Assembly (NCBI RefSeq): GCF_000427965.1
Contig: NZ_ATZA01000010.1
Location: forward strand, 62,001 to 126,000
Length of the DNA stretch: 64,000 bases
Source of the DNA: Olivibacter sitiensis DSM 17696
GTDB lineage: Bacteria; Bacteroidota; Bacteroidia; Sphingobacteriales; Sphingobacteriaceae
Direction: 5' to 3'
The notes under the pieces are model-generated. The model saw only the letters and a program-made list of their open reading frames with translations. It was not told the origin of the DNA and searched no databases. A program made the position numbers and the translations under genes. Positions 18,605-26,130 of this stretch are shown here, in pieces (within the stretch, counting starts at the first letter, position 1; the number at the start of each line of letters is the position of its first letter).

Positions 18605-21600
18605 TCACAACTTAGAACTTAGAAAGGTCATCTCCTTCAACAGCCCCACGGCCTCATCCACGCTACCTACCCTTTCAAAGGCGATGCGCAGCGAGCCTTT
18701 CACTTCTTTCAGGTTGCAAATGGATGGATTGCGCTGCACGAAAGACAAGACCTTGCCGAAGGTTTCGCTCTCAAAATAAGAAGACTGCTTTTGTCCTACG
18801 AAATAGCCGCGGAGAACATTTTTCTTGTAGGAGATTTTCTCAAAGCCTATTTTCTTGCCATACCATTGCAGGCGCAGGGTGCTCAACAAGGTGTCTACCT
18901 GCTGGGGTACAGGACCGAAGCGGTCTTCCAGCTTTTGCCTGAAAGCATCGATATCCGCCTCGTCTTTCAGCTCGCTCATTTGGCTATAGAGGTTATAGCG
19001 TTCACCTATGTTGGTCACGTAATCGCTGGGTATCAGCACTTCCAGATCGGTATCTATCTGGGTGAAGTACACGTAATTGCGGTCTTTATCTTCTTGGAAA
19101 AGGCCCTCAAACTCATCGTCCTTGAGTTCTTGTATGGCCTCGTCCAGTATCTTGTGGTACATCTCAAAGCCTATCTCGGCAATGAAGCCGCTCTGCTCGG
19201 CACCCAGCAAGTTACCGCTGCCGCGGATATCGAGGTCGCGCATGGCCACGTTGAAACCACTTCCCAGATCGCTGAACTCCTCAATGGCGCTTAGCCGTTT
19301 GCGTGCCTCGGAGGTGAGCGTAGATAAGGGAGGGCTGAGCAGGTAGCAGAAGGCCTTCTTGTTGCTCCTGCCCACGCGGCCACGCATCTGGTGCAGGTCG
19401 CTAAGGCCAAACATGTGGGCATGGTTGATGATGATGGTATTGGTATTGGGTATATCAAGCCCTGCCTCAATGATGGTCGTAGCGACAAGTACGTCAAACT
19501 CATGGTTGATGAATTTGAGCATCACGTCTTCCAGGTCGTCGCCCTCTAGCTGGCCATGGGCCACGCCACAGCGGGCGTTGGGTACCACCCGGGTGATCAT
19601 AGCGGCAAGTTGCTTGAGGTCCTGTACCCGGTTGTGGATGAAAAATACTTGGCCGCCACGGTCTATCTCGTAGGCAACGGCCTCCTGTATCAGCTTCTCG
19701 TTGAATACGTGGAGCTCCGTCTGCACGGGTTGCCTGTTGGGGGGCGGCGTGTTGATGATGCTAAGGTCGCGTGCTCCCATGAGTGAGAAGTGCAGGGTGC
19801 GGGGGATAGGTGTTGCCGTCAGCGTCAAGGTATCCACATTTACGCGCAAGGCTTTCAGCTTTTCTTTCACACCTACGCCAAATTTCTGTTCCTCGTCTAT
19901 GATGAGCAATCCCAGATCCTTGAACTTCACGTCCTTGCCCACCAGCCTGTGCGTACCGATGATGATGTCTAGCTGACCACTGGCCAAATTGGCTAGGGTT
20001 TCCTTGATCTGCTTGGAAGTCTTGAAACGGTTGATATAGTCGATGTTGCAAGGCAAGCCCGCCAATCGTTCCTTGAAAGTGCGGTAATGCTGCATGGCCA
20101 AAATGGTGGTGGGTACCAGTACGGCTACCTGTTTGCTATCGGCCACAGCCTTGAAAGCGGCACGCACGGCTACCTCGGTCTTGCCAAAACCCACATCGCC
20201 GCACACCAACCTGTCCATGGGATGCGGGTCTTCCATATCGCGTTTCACGTCTGCCGTGGCTTTTTCCTGGTCAGGCGTATCCTCGTACTGAAAAGACGCT
20301 TCCAGCTCGTATTGTAGGTAACTGTCTGGAGAGAAGCTGTTGCCCGTTTGGGCTTTGCGCTGGGCGTAGAGCTTAATCAGGTCACGGGCAATATCCTTAA
20401 CTTTTTTTTTAGTGTTTTTTTTTAGCTTATCCCAGGTGTCGGTGCCCAACTTGTTCATCTTGGGCACGGTGCCATCTTTGCCAGTATATTTGCTGATGCG
20501 GTTCAGCGAGTTGATGTTCACATAAAGCAGGTCATTATCTGCATACACCAAGCGGATCATCTCCTGCTGCTTGCCGTTGACCTCCACTTTTTCCAGACCG
20601 GCATATTTGCCTATGCCGTGGTCTATATGGGTGATGTAGTCGCCCGGCTTCAGTTCGCGCAGTTCTTTCAGTGTGATGGCTTCCGAACGAGTATAGCCCT
20701 TCTTGAGCTTGTACTTGTAATAGCGATCGAATATCTGGTGATCGGTATAGCAGGCCAGCTGAAGGGAATGCTCTACGAAGCCCTCTCTCAGTGGTGTACT
20801 TATGGAGGTAAAGTGGACGCTTTTGTCCATATCCTCCAGGATGGTGTATAGACGCTCTATCTGCTTGGGGTTATCGCTGAAGATGAGGTTCACTATCTTC
20901 GCTTTTTCATTTTCCTTAAAATTGTGTATCAACAGGTTAAAATCCTTGTTGAAAGAGGGTTGAGGTCGTTGCTCAAACTGGAAAGAGGCCGATGGCGTAT
21001 AGAAAAATTGCTTGCCAAACTCCACAAGGGCATAATCGTGCAGCATATCGCCCAGCATCTTGTCGTCACTGAAGGCATATCGGGGGTCTATCCAATCCGG
21101 ATTGGCCTGTCTTTCCTCTGATGACAGCGCTTTCCACAGTTTAGTGGCGTTGGCATAGCCCTTGCGCACTACATCTAAGCCAAAAGCTACATCCTTTATC
21201 CATAGGACGGCTCCAGCCTCAACATATTCCAGCAGGGAGATGTTGTTCTCGGTGAGGAATTTGGATTGTACATTGGGTACGATGGTCACCGTATGGATTT
21301 TCTGTACGGAAAGCTGGCTTTCTATATCGAAAGTACGGATGCTTTCCACCATATCGCCAAAGAACTCGATGCGGTAAGGCAGGTCATTGGAAAAGGAGAA
21401 AATGTCCACGATACCGCCGCGCACGGCAAACTGCCCGGGCTCATACACAAAATCTACGCGTTCGAAGTCATACTCTACCAGAAACTCGTTGATAAAGTCG
21501 ATATCCAGCTTGGCATTGATGCTGATTTCGAGTGTGTTTTTGCTGAGCTGATCGCGGTTGATCACTTTCTCGGCCAAAGCCTCGGGGTAGGTCACCACTA

Positions 21601-21958
21601 TTTTGGGCAGCTCGGAAGTATGATTGAGCGCATTGAGCGTTTCTGCCCGCTGCAGTACATGCGCGCTATCCGTCTGTGTAAAATCGAAGGCCTTGCGATA
21701 GCTGGAAGGGAAGAAGAGCACCGCGCTATCCATCAGGTGTTCTATGTCGCTCATAAAATAAGCGGCTTCTTCATAGTCTGCCAGCACGAATATATATGGC
21801 CGTTCCTGAAGTTTGTAGGAGGCTACGGCCAAAAAAGTATCGGCAGAGCCGATGAGCCCTTTGGCATGCACCTTGGGGGTTTTGCCGTTCAGGCTACCGG
21901 TGAAGTCGATCACCGTCTTGTTGCCCTGAAATTTTTCTAATAGATCTTTTACTACCAC
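18605..21958 (-). CDS. mfd: transcription-repair coupling factor
   Basis: Displaces RNA polymerase stalled at DNA lesions and recruits UvrA. The 1117-residue chain has a UvrB-like N-terminal module, the CarD-like RNA polymerase interaction domain (KPGDYITHIDHGIGKYAGLE, about 430-480), superfamily 2 helicase motifs (GDVGFGKTEVA at about 588, DEEQKFG, TATPIPRTL, QMRGRVGRS) and the C-terminal TRCF domain. The frame stays open to 22300, but that part is the antisense of tRNA-Pro and cannot be coding. I start at the GTG at 21958 (MVVKDLLEKF...), which matches the usual N-terminus and length and lies 8 nt after a TATCTTTG promoter box. Confidence 0.95.
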   Translation of the reverse strand: MVVKDLLEKFQGNKTVIDFTGSLNGKTPKVHAKGLIGSADTFLAVASYKLQERPYIFVLADYEEAAYFMSDIEHLMDSAVLFFPSSYRKAFDFTQTDSAHVLQRAETLNALNHTSELPKIVVTYPEALAEKVINRDQLSKNTLEISINAKLDIDFINEFLVEYDFERVDFVYEPGQFAVRGGIVDIFSFSNDLPYRIEFFGDMVESIRTFDIESQLSVQKIHTVTIVPNVQSKFLTENNISLLEYVEAGAVLWIKDVAFGLDVVRKGYANATKLWKALSSEERQANPDWIDPRYAFSDDKMLGDMLHDYALVEFGKQFFYTPSASFQFEQRPQPSFNKDFNLLIHNFKENEKAKIVNLIFSDNPKQIERLYTILEDMDKSVHFTSISTPLREGFVEHSLQLACYTDHQIFDRYYKYKLKKGYTRSEAITLKELRELKPGDYITHIDHGIGKYAGLEKVEVNGKQQEMIRLVYADNDLLYVNINSLNRISKYTGKDGTVPKMNKLGTDTWDKLKKNTKKKVKDIARDLIKLYAQRKAQTGNSFSPDSYLQYELEASFQYEDTPDQEKATADVKRDMEDPHPMDRLVCGDVGFGKTEVAVRAAFKAVADSKQVAVLVPTTILAMQHYRTFKERLAGLPCNIDYINRFKTSKQIKETLANLASGQLDIIIGTHRLVGKDVKFKDLGLLIIDEEQKFGVGVKEKLKALRVNVDTLTLTATPIPRTLHFSLMGARDLSIINTPPPNRQPVQTELHVFNEKLIQEAVAYEIDRGGQVFFIHNRVQDLKQLAAMITRVVPNARCGVAHGQLEGDDLEDVMLKFINHEFDVLVATTIIEAGLDIPNTNTIIINHAHMFGLSDLHQMRGRVGRSNKKAFCYLLSPPLSTLTSEARKRLSAIEEFSDLGSGFNVAMRDLDIRGSGNLLGAEQSGFIAEIGFEMYHKILDEAIQELKDDEFEGLFQEDKDRNYVYFTQIDTDLEVLIPSDYVTNIGERYNLYSQMSELKDEADIDAFRQKLEDRFGPVPQQVDTLLSTLRLQWYGKKIGFEKISYKKNVLRGYFVGQKQSSYFESETFGKVLSFVQRNPSICNLKEVKGSLRIAFERVGSVDEAVGLLKEMTFLSSKL

Positions 21959-21966
21959 TGTCGGCG

Positions 21967-21974
21967 CAAAGATA
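21967..21974 (-). promoter_or_regulatory. mfd promoter -7 box
   Basis: TATCTTTG on the minus strand, 8 nt upstream of the GTG start of mfd, implying a very short or absent 5' leader. A TTG lies 24 nt further upstream, at the long end of the usual spacing. Confidence 0.55.
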
Positions 21975-22144
21975 GGGATTATTGGATTCAGAATAAAACA
22001 AGCATTCGTTATCTTAGATATAGCCCATTTTTGTAGAAAGGCGCCAGAATCTTGCTTTGCAGGCTTGTTCCGCGCGCGAAGTGATTTTATTTTTTGCGGA
22101 TGATTGAAAAAAGCGTAAATTTGCCTTCCCAAATCAAAAAGAAA

Positions 22145-22218
22145 CGGGATGTAGCGTAGCCCGGTATCGCGCCAGCATGGGGTGCTGGAGGTCGTCGGTT
22201 CAAATCCGGCCATCCCGA
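22145..22218 (+). tRNA. tRNA-Pro (anticodon GGG)
   Basis: A full cloverleaf: acceptor CGGGATG / CATCCCG, a D-arm region GCGTAGCCCGGTATCGC, anticodon stem CCAGC / GCTGG with loop ATGGGGT (anticodon GGG, reading CCC and CCT), variable AGGTC, T-arm GTCGG-TTCAAAT-CCGGC, and discriminator A. The 3' CCA is not encoded, as is common in Bacteroidota. The D-arm GTAGCCCGGT..CGCG and the C1-G72 pair fit proline tRNAs. Its antisense strand produces a false N-terminal extension of mfd containing GMAGFEPTTSSTPC, an artefact often seen in databases. Confidence 0.93.
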
Positions 22219-22240
22219 CACATAGACACCAAAAGTCGGC

Positions 22241-22276
22241 AAAACCCCTTAAATCATATGATTTAAGGGGTTTTTT
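22241..22276 (+). terminator. rho-independent terminator of tRNA-Pro
   Basis: A perfect 34-bp palindrome (22241-22274, arms of 17 bases meeting at CATATG) forms an AAAACCCCTTAAAT stem and runs into a T6 tract. It starts 23 bp after the tRNA. Confidence 0.9.
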
Positions 22277-22413
22277 CTTTTTTGCCTTCATAGACATCAC
22301 ACACTAGCTACAGGAGCTTGCTGTACCCGACAAGTCCCCGGCCCCAAGCATCGTCCGATACGGAAAAAGGATAGGCTCAACGGTGTCCAGCATAAAAAGA
22401 AAGCAAGACGGAG

Positions 22414-22479
22414 AAAGGAGATAGTCCCATATCGTCGTATTGAATCTATTAGATACGACGATATGGGACTATCTCCTTT
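22414..22479. repeat. 27-bp perfect inverted repeat with 12-nt loop
   Basis: Bases 22414-22440 are the exact reverse complement of 22453-22479; the loop is TGAATCTATTAG. Arms begin AAAGGAGATAGTCCCATATC. There is no flanking U-tract and the arms have mixed composition, so this is not an ordinary terminator. It could be two abutting transposon ends, a protein-binding site or a structured RNA. Confidence 0.9.
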
Positions 22480-22857
22480 TCAACACTACCAGAGATTCGC
22501 TTATCATCAAGGAGTTCCCGTTTGGCGAGACTTTCCGTTCGAGCCAAAGGCCGAATATCACCGACAGGTACGATGGCAAAATAAACGAGGTCACTATCTC
22601 GCGAAAATATGAAAGGATATTCTATTCGGCAGACATTATAATTGCAGTCAGTACTGCCAATGGTGGATATTTTCACCTTAATGGTAAGTTTAAGGGATCA
22701 AGAATGGGCCAGACAAGCAGTAAGGTAAGCGTACATTGAATTGACATCCTGTTTTTATAGTTCCCCGATCTTTGCAAGTTTGTATATGCCGTCAATTGAA
22801 ATCGGCCATTATTGACATGTCCGTTTATCTTCCATCCATATAATGCCCCAAAGCCGA

Positions 22858-22955
22858 TCTCCATTCGGTCTCCATTCCATCTCCATTCAGGGGCTATCCC
22901 GCTATAGTTCGGGAAAAAGCCCCAAAAACGGCCTTTTACCGAACACCTACCGAAC
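22858..22955. repeat. 11-bp-period tandem repeats flanking a hairpin
   Basis: TCTCCATTC occurs at 22858, 22869 and 22880, exactly 11 bp apart. After a hairpin (GGGGCT 22890-22895 with AGCCCC 22918-22923, and an inner CCCG/CGGG stem), TACCGAAC occurs at 22937 and 22948, again 11 bp apart. The helical-phase spacing resembles iterons or a cooperative binding site, or the internal structure of a dispersed repeat. Confidence 0.8.
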
Positions 22956-23169
22956 TAATATGGGCAAAGAGCGCACTATGTATTAGATGTGAGACATGAG
23001 ATTAGACCATCGTGCGACGCTTGAAAGTCTTTCTGAAAGGTAAAACATTCATAGCAGCAAGGATAGCACGCTACACTACCCCCTTTGGGGGGCGCGGTGG
23101 CATTGAGCATTAGGAGGGGGAGGCCGTACACGCAACTGTCTCCTTTCCCCCCAGCCGCAAGAGCCTTTT

Positions 23170-23207
23170 TTACTTTACTTTACTTTCGCATTTGCAAAGA
23201 AAGTAAA
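23170..23207. repeat. CTTTA tandem tract with hairpin
   Basis: A short pentanucleotide repeat (ACTTT three times, 23172-23186) ends in TTTACTTTC (23179-23187), which pairs with GAAAGTAAA (23199-23207) around an 11-nt loop containing TTTGCAAA. Probably part of a dispersed intergenic repeat. Confidence 0.65.
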
Positions 23208-23366
23208 AGCTTTGGCGTGAAGGCCGGGAAGGAAAGAGCGCAAGGATAAGAATTGAGCGTTGATACGGTATGGTTATTCGATTTCTTTTGGGTCTATTTT
23301 AAAAAAATAGCTATCTTTTTATTCAGAATTAACATTTGGGTGACATCTTCGTGTCGTTTTGGAAAT

Positions 23367-23374
23367 TATCTTTG
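23367..23374 (+). promoter_or_regulatory. promoter of the export operon (leaderless type)
   Basis: TATCTTTG followed by CATC and then ATG at 23379; the predicted start of transcription coincides with the start codon. This is the same arrangement as at padR. It is the only strong -7 box seen between the repeat region and the ABC/HlyD/TolC genes. Confidence 0.6.
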
Positions 23375-23378
23375 CATC

Positions 23379-23708
23379 ATGATGCAGATATTCAGGCATG
23401 TTTTGGTTTACAGGTTTCTTTGCTTATTACTGATAAGCATTTTTTCCCTCAAAACGGGCGGGTCCGTCGTTACCCTTAAGCCTAGCAAATACCTGCTGAG
23501 CTTCAAAGTATGTGCGGATTCGGAAAAAGAAGAAAAAAAAGAATCCGAAAAACCATTTAAGAGCTTGGATTACCTTGTCACCGGCGAAAGCCAGGCGGAG
23601 TGGATGACCGGAAGCGACCTAAGAGCAACTAGCCAATTGCACGATTGCTCTTATCAGATGGATCATTTCGGCTCCGTACCATCACCCCCTCCAGACCAAA
23701 TGGCCTAA
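23379..23708 (+). CDS. small hypothetical protein heading the export operon, 109 aa
   Basis: The N-terminus MMQIFRHVLVYRFLCLLLIS carries a hydrophobic segment (about 8-26), a signal or anchor sequence. A basic/acidic stretch (KVCADSEKEEKKESEKPFK) follows, and the tail contains HDCSYQMDHFGS and ends SVPSPPPDQMA. No family is recognised. ATG at 23379 is preferred over upstream frame extension because of the -7 box 4 nt before it; ATG at 23382 is equally possible. The next gene, the ABC membrane protein, begins 66 bp downstream. It may be a partner of, or cargo for, the transporter; that is inference from position. Confidence 0.55.
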   Translation: MMQIFRHVLVYRFLCLLLISIFSLKTGGSVVTLKPSKYLLSFKVCADSEKEEKKESEKPFKSLDYLVTGESQAEWMTGSDLRATSQLHDCSYQMDHFGSVPSPPPDQMA

Positions 23709-23774
23709 TTCTCTCCTTTAGTTTCGGCAGCGAAAACTTCGTCTGCAAAATATTTTATTTAATCTAATCTTCTT

Positions 23775-24776
23775 ATGATGAAAGAACATGGAGGTCCTAC
23801 GCCCTTGCAAAGGCTTATAGCCTTATTGCATCCAGAGCGCAGAACCATAAACTATATTTTCTTATACGCCATTGTAATTGGCATTTTTAGTCTCAGCATC
23901 CCGGTGGGCATAACGGCTGTATTTAACCTGCTCAGCAACGGAGCCATGTATGGGTCTACCTATATTCTTATTATAGTAGTCATTGCTGGGGTGGTTATTG
24001 GCGGTAGTCTGCTCATTGGCCAGCTCAGCTTGGTGGAGTACCTGGAGCAAAAGATCTTCCTGAAAACTTCCTTGGAGTTTGCTTACCGCCTTCCCCGCAT
24101 TAAACGCTCCGAACTGGAAGGCGAAAACCTCGTCGAACTGGTAAATCGTTTTTTTGATGTGGTCGTTATCCAAAAAGGCATCATCAAACTTTTGATCGAT
24201 ATCATTGCGGCTATTGTCACTGTTTTCTTCAGTGTGGTGTTACTGTCCTTTTACCATCCTGTATTTATGACATTCGGCCTGGTAATCATCATCATCGTGA
24301 CCCTTATATTGGTGGTCTACTACAAGCGTGGCCTGCTTACCAGTATTGAGGAGTCGGAGCATAAATACGAGACGGTGGCCTACCTGGAAGAAGTGGCCGC
24401 GGATATCGATACCTACCGTGGAAATGAAGAACTGATGAAAAAAGTCGTCGTAGACACGGATCATATTACGAGCAAGTACCTGAGAGCCAGAAATGAACAT
24501 TTTTCTATTCTGAAACGATTCTTTGCGGGATCGGTGTTGATACGCACCCTGCTTTTCGGTGCCATGTTGCTCTTGGGGTCTTATTTTGTGATAGAAAGGG
24601 AAATGACCTTTGGCCAGTTTGTGGCTGCCGAGGTAGTGATTGTTCAGATAGGTTATGCCATAGAGAAGCTGTTGACCAACCTGAATACCATCTTCGATAT
24701 GCTGACTGGAACGGTCAAACTTGCCGTTATTACTGATCTAGAGCTGGAAGAGGAGGGCACGCGTCATGGGAAATAA
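23775..24776 (+). CDS. ABC-type exporter membrane domain protein lacking an ATPase domain
   Basis: 333 residues with six predicted helices (about 27-50, 57-80, 137-160, 164-187, 250-274, 280-300) and the long cytoplasmic loops of a type-1 ABC exporter domain. The chain stops at ELEEEGTRHGK, where the linker to the nucleotide-binding domain would normally begin; no Walker A, ABC signature or Walker B is present. This is not a frameshift: the next gene starts 11 bp inside this one (ATG at 24766), leaving no room for an ATPase domain. With the following HlyD and TolC genes it looks like a type I-like export apparatus that must borrow an ATPase or works without one. ATG at 23775 or 23778. Confidence 0.85.
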   Translation: MMKEHGGPTPLQRLIALLHPERRTINYIFLYAIVIGIFSLSIPVGITAVFNLLSNGAMYGSTYILIIVVIAGVVIGGSLLIGQLSLVEYLEQKIFLKTSLEFAYRLPRIKRSELEGENLVELVNRFFDVVVIQKGIIKLLIDIIAAIVTVFFSVVLLSFYHPVFMTFGLVIIIIVTLILVVYYKRGLLTSIEESEHKYETVAYLEEVAADIDTYRGNEELMKKVVVDTDHITSKYLRARNEHFSILKRFFAGSVLIRTLLFGAMLLLGSYFVIEREMTFGQFVAAEVVIVQIGYAIEKLLTNLNTIFDMLTGTVKLAVITDLELEEEGTRHGK

Positions 24777-26124
24777 AGCACACTTAGCTCCGAAACTCCC
24801 GAAATGGGAAGAACTGTCGAGCTCGGGGCGCTCGCAACTCCTGAAAAACAAGGGGCCTTTTTTGCTTGGCCGCATTTTAATGGTCGCGATTCTGATATTT
24901 GTCATTATCCTGTTTTTGCCTTGGCGGCAGACCATTCCCGGTAGGGGAACGGTGACGGCACTTCGGCCAGAAGATCGTCCGCAAACCGTTCAGAACCAAA
25001 TTGGTGGGCGTATTGAGCGCTGGGCCGTCAAGGAGGGAGCAGAAGTGAAAAAGGGAGATACCATCTTGGTCATTTCGGAGACCATGCAATCGTACTTCGA
25101 CCCCGACTTGCAGCTCCGCCTAAATGAACAGCTTTCCGCAAAAGTAAGCAGTGAAGAAGCCGCCGATCAGAAAATGAATGCTACGAAGGCACAAATAGAT
25201 GCGCTAACGAGCGGCTTGCGCTACCAGCTGGAGGCCGCACAAAACAAGGTGGCACAGTCCCGCAACTTGGTAAAGATAGATAGTGCCGACTTGGTGGCCA
25301 TAGAAAGTTTTTTCGAAACAAGCAAAGCACGTGTGGAGCGCTATGAGCAAGGGTATAAAAATGGTCTTTTTTCGCTTACAGACATTGAAACGCGTCGCCT
25401 CAACCTGCAGAACGATCAGGCAAAAGTAGTGAGCGCACAAAACAAGCTGATCAATTCTCGGCAGGCATTGACGAATGCGATTATTGATCTCGATAATATT
25501 CGGGCGAAATATAACGAGTCTCTCGCCAAGGCACAGTCAGACATGAGCTCGGCCTTATCCAGCAAGGCATCTGCACAAGGAGATATCGCGAAGCTACGGA
25601 ACGAGATAGCCAATTTTGACGTGCGCCGGGGCCTGTATGTGGTTCGGGCTCCCCAAAATGGGTATGTCGTCAAAACACTGAAAGCAGGTATTGGGGAAAA
25701 TATCAAGGAAGGAGAGTCGATCGCCACCTTACAGCCTAAGACACCCTTGATGGCGGCCGAGCTGTATGTCGATGCCATAGACGTGCCATTGATCATCAAT
25801 GAAAGTGAAGCACGTCTTCAGTTTGAAGGCTGGCCATCGGTGCAGTTTTCTGGCTGGCCGGCAGTTGCCGTGGGCACTTTCTCGGGTACGGTGACCGTCA
25901 TAGATAGGGTGAGTAGCCCCAATGGTAAGTACCGCTTGCTGGTACGTCCAACCGATCCGGTTCCGGATAAGGACGAACCTTGGCCCGAAAAATTGCGCCT
26001 GGGCTCCGGCGTATTTGGTCGGGTTATTCTCGATGCTGTACCCGTTTGGTACGAGATATGGCGGCAGCTTAATGGCTTTCCGCCCAGCTTGGAAAGGGAA
26101 CCGAAAACAGATGAAGGAGGTTAG
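24766..26124 (+). CDS. HlyD family periplasmic adaptor (membrane fusion) protein
   Basis: 452 residues: a short cytoplasmic N-terminus, one membrane helix at about 33-52, a biotinyl-lipoyl-like half at about 75-105 (NQIGGRIERWAVKEGAEVKK), a long alpha-helical hairpin at about 115-285, the second lipoyl half (VRAPQNGYVVKTLKAGIGEN) and a beta-barrel domain to about 420. It would link the inner-membrane ABC-like protein to the outer-membrane channel. Its start overlaps the permease gene by 11 bp, indicating translational coupling, and it ends 6 bp before the TolC gene. No substrate clue is visible. Confidence 0.9.
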   Translation: MGNKAHLAPKLPKWEELSSSGRSQLLKNKGPFLLGRILMVAILIFVIILFLPWRQTIPGRGTVTALRPEDRPQTVQNQIGGRIERWAVKEGAEVKKGDTILVISETMQSYFDPDLQLRLNEQLSAKVSSEEAADQKMNATKAQIDALTSGLRYQLEAAQNKVAQSRNLVKIDSADLVAIESFFETSKARVERYEQGYKNGLFSLTDIETRRLNLQNDQAKVVSAQNKLINSRQALTNAIIDLDNIRAKYNESLAKAQSDMSSALSSKASAQGDIAKLRNEIANFDVRRGLYVVRAPQNGYVVKTLKAGIGENIKEGESIATLQPKTPLMAAELYVDAIDVPLIINESEARLQFEGWPSVQFSGWPAVAVGTFSGTVTVIDRVSSPNGKYRLLVRPTDPVPDKDEPWPEKLRLGSGVFGRVILDAVPVWYEIWRQLNGFPPSLEREPKTDEGG

Positions 26125-26130
26125 CGACTT

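Larger units (their letters stand above)
22277..23366. other. repeat-rich region without a convincing gene, probable mobile-element scar
   Basis: About 1.1 kb between the tRNA-Pro terminator and the export operon. It contains a 27-bp inverted repeat, 11-bp-period tandem repeats, a GGGGCT/AGCCCC hairpin (22890-22923), CCCCCTTTGGGGGG at about 23080, and a CTTTA tandem tract with hairpin. Short frames exist on both strands (for example 22440-22739 plus, 22673-22864 minus), but none matches a family, several cross the repeats, and opposing frames compete. Position beside a tRNA, a frequent integration target, and repeat density suggest remains of a mobile or dispersed element; no transposase, integrase or tRNA-end duplication is visible. 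Confidence 0.6.

Noticed and set aside
21959-22300. In-frame N-terminal extension of mfd by 114 codons
   Set aside because: It is the antisense of tRNA-Pro (the familiar GMAGFEPTTSS artefact); the promoter box and family length place the start at 21958.
22440-22739. 99-codon plus-strand frame starting in the 27-bp inverted repeat
   Set aside because: It begins inside the repeat loop, has no family resemblance, and a competing minus-strand frame covers the same bases.
22673-22864. 63-codon minus-strand frame in the repeat region
   Set aside because: Starts within the 11-bp repeats and shows no recognised motif; kept only as part of the uncharacterised region.
22858-22888. CRISPR array from TCTCCATTC repeats
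   Set aside because: Repeats are 9 bp with 2-bp gaps and no spacers; no cas genes are nearby.
24766-24776. Frameshift as the cause of the missing ABC ATPase domain
   Set aside because: The HlyD gene starts before the permease stop and no Walker motifs occur in any frame downstream, so nothing was split off.
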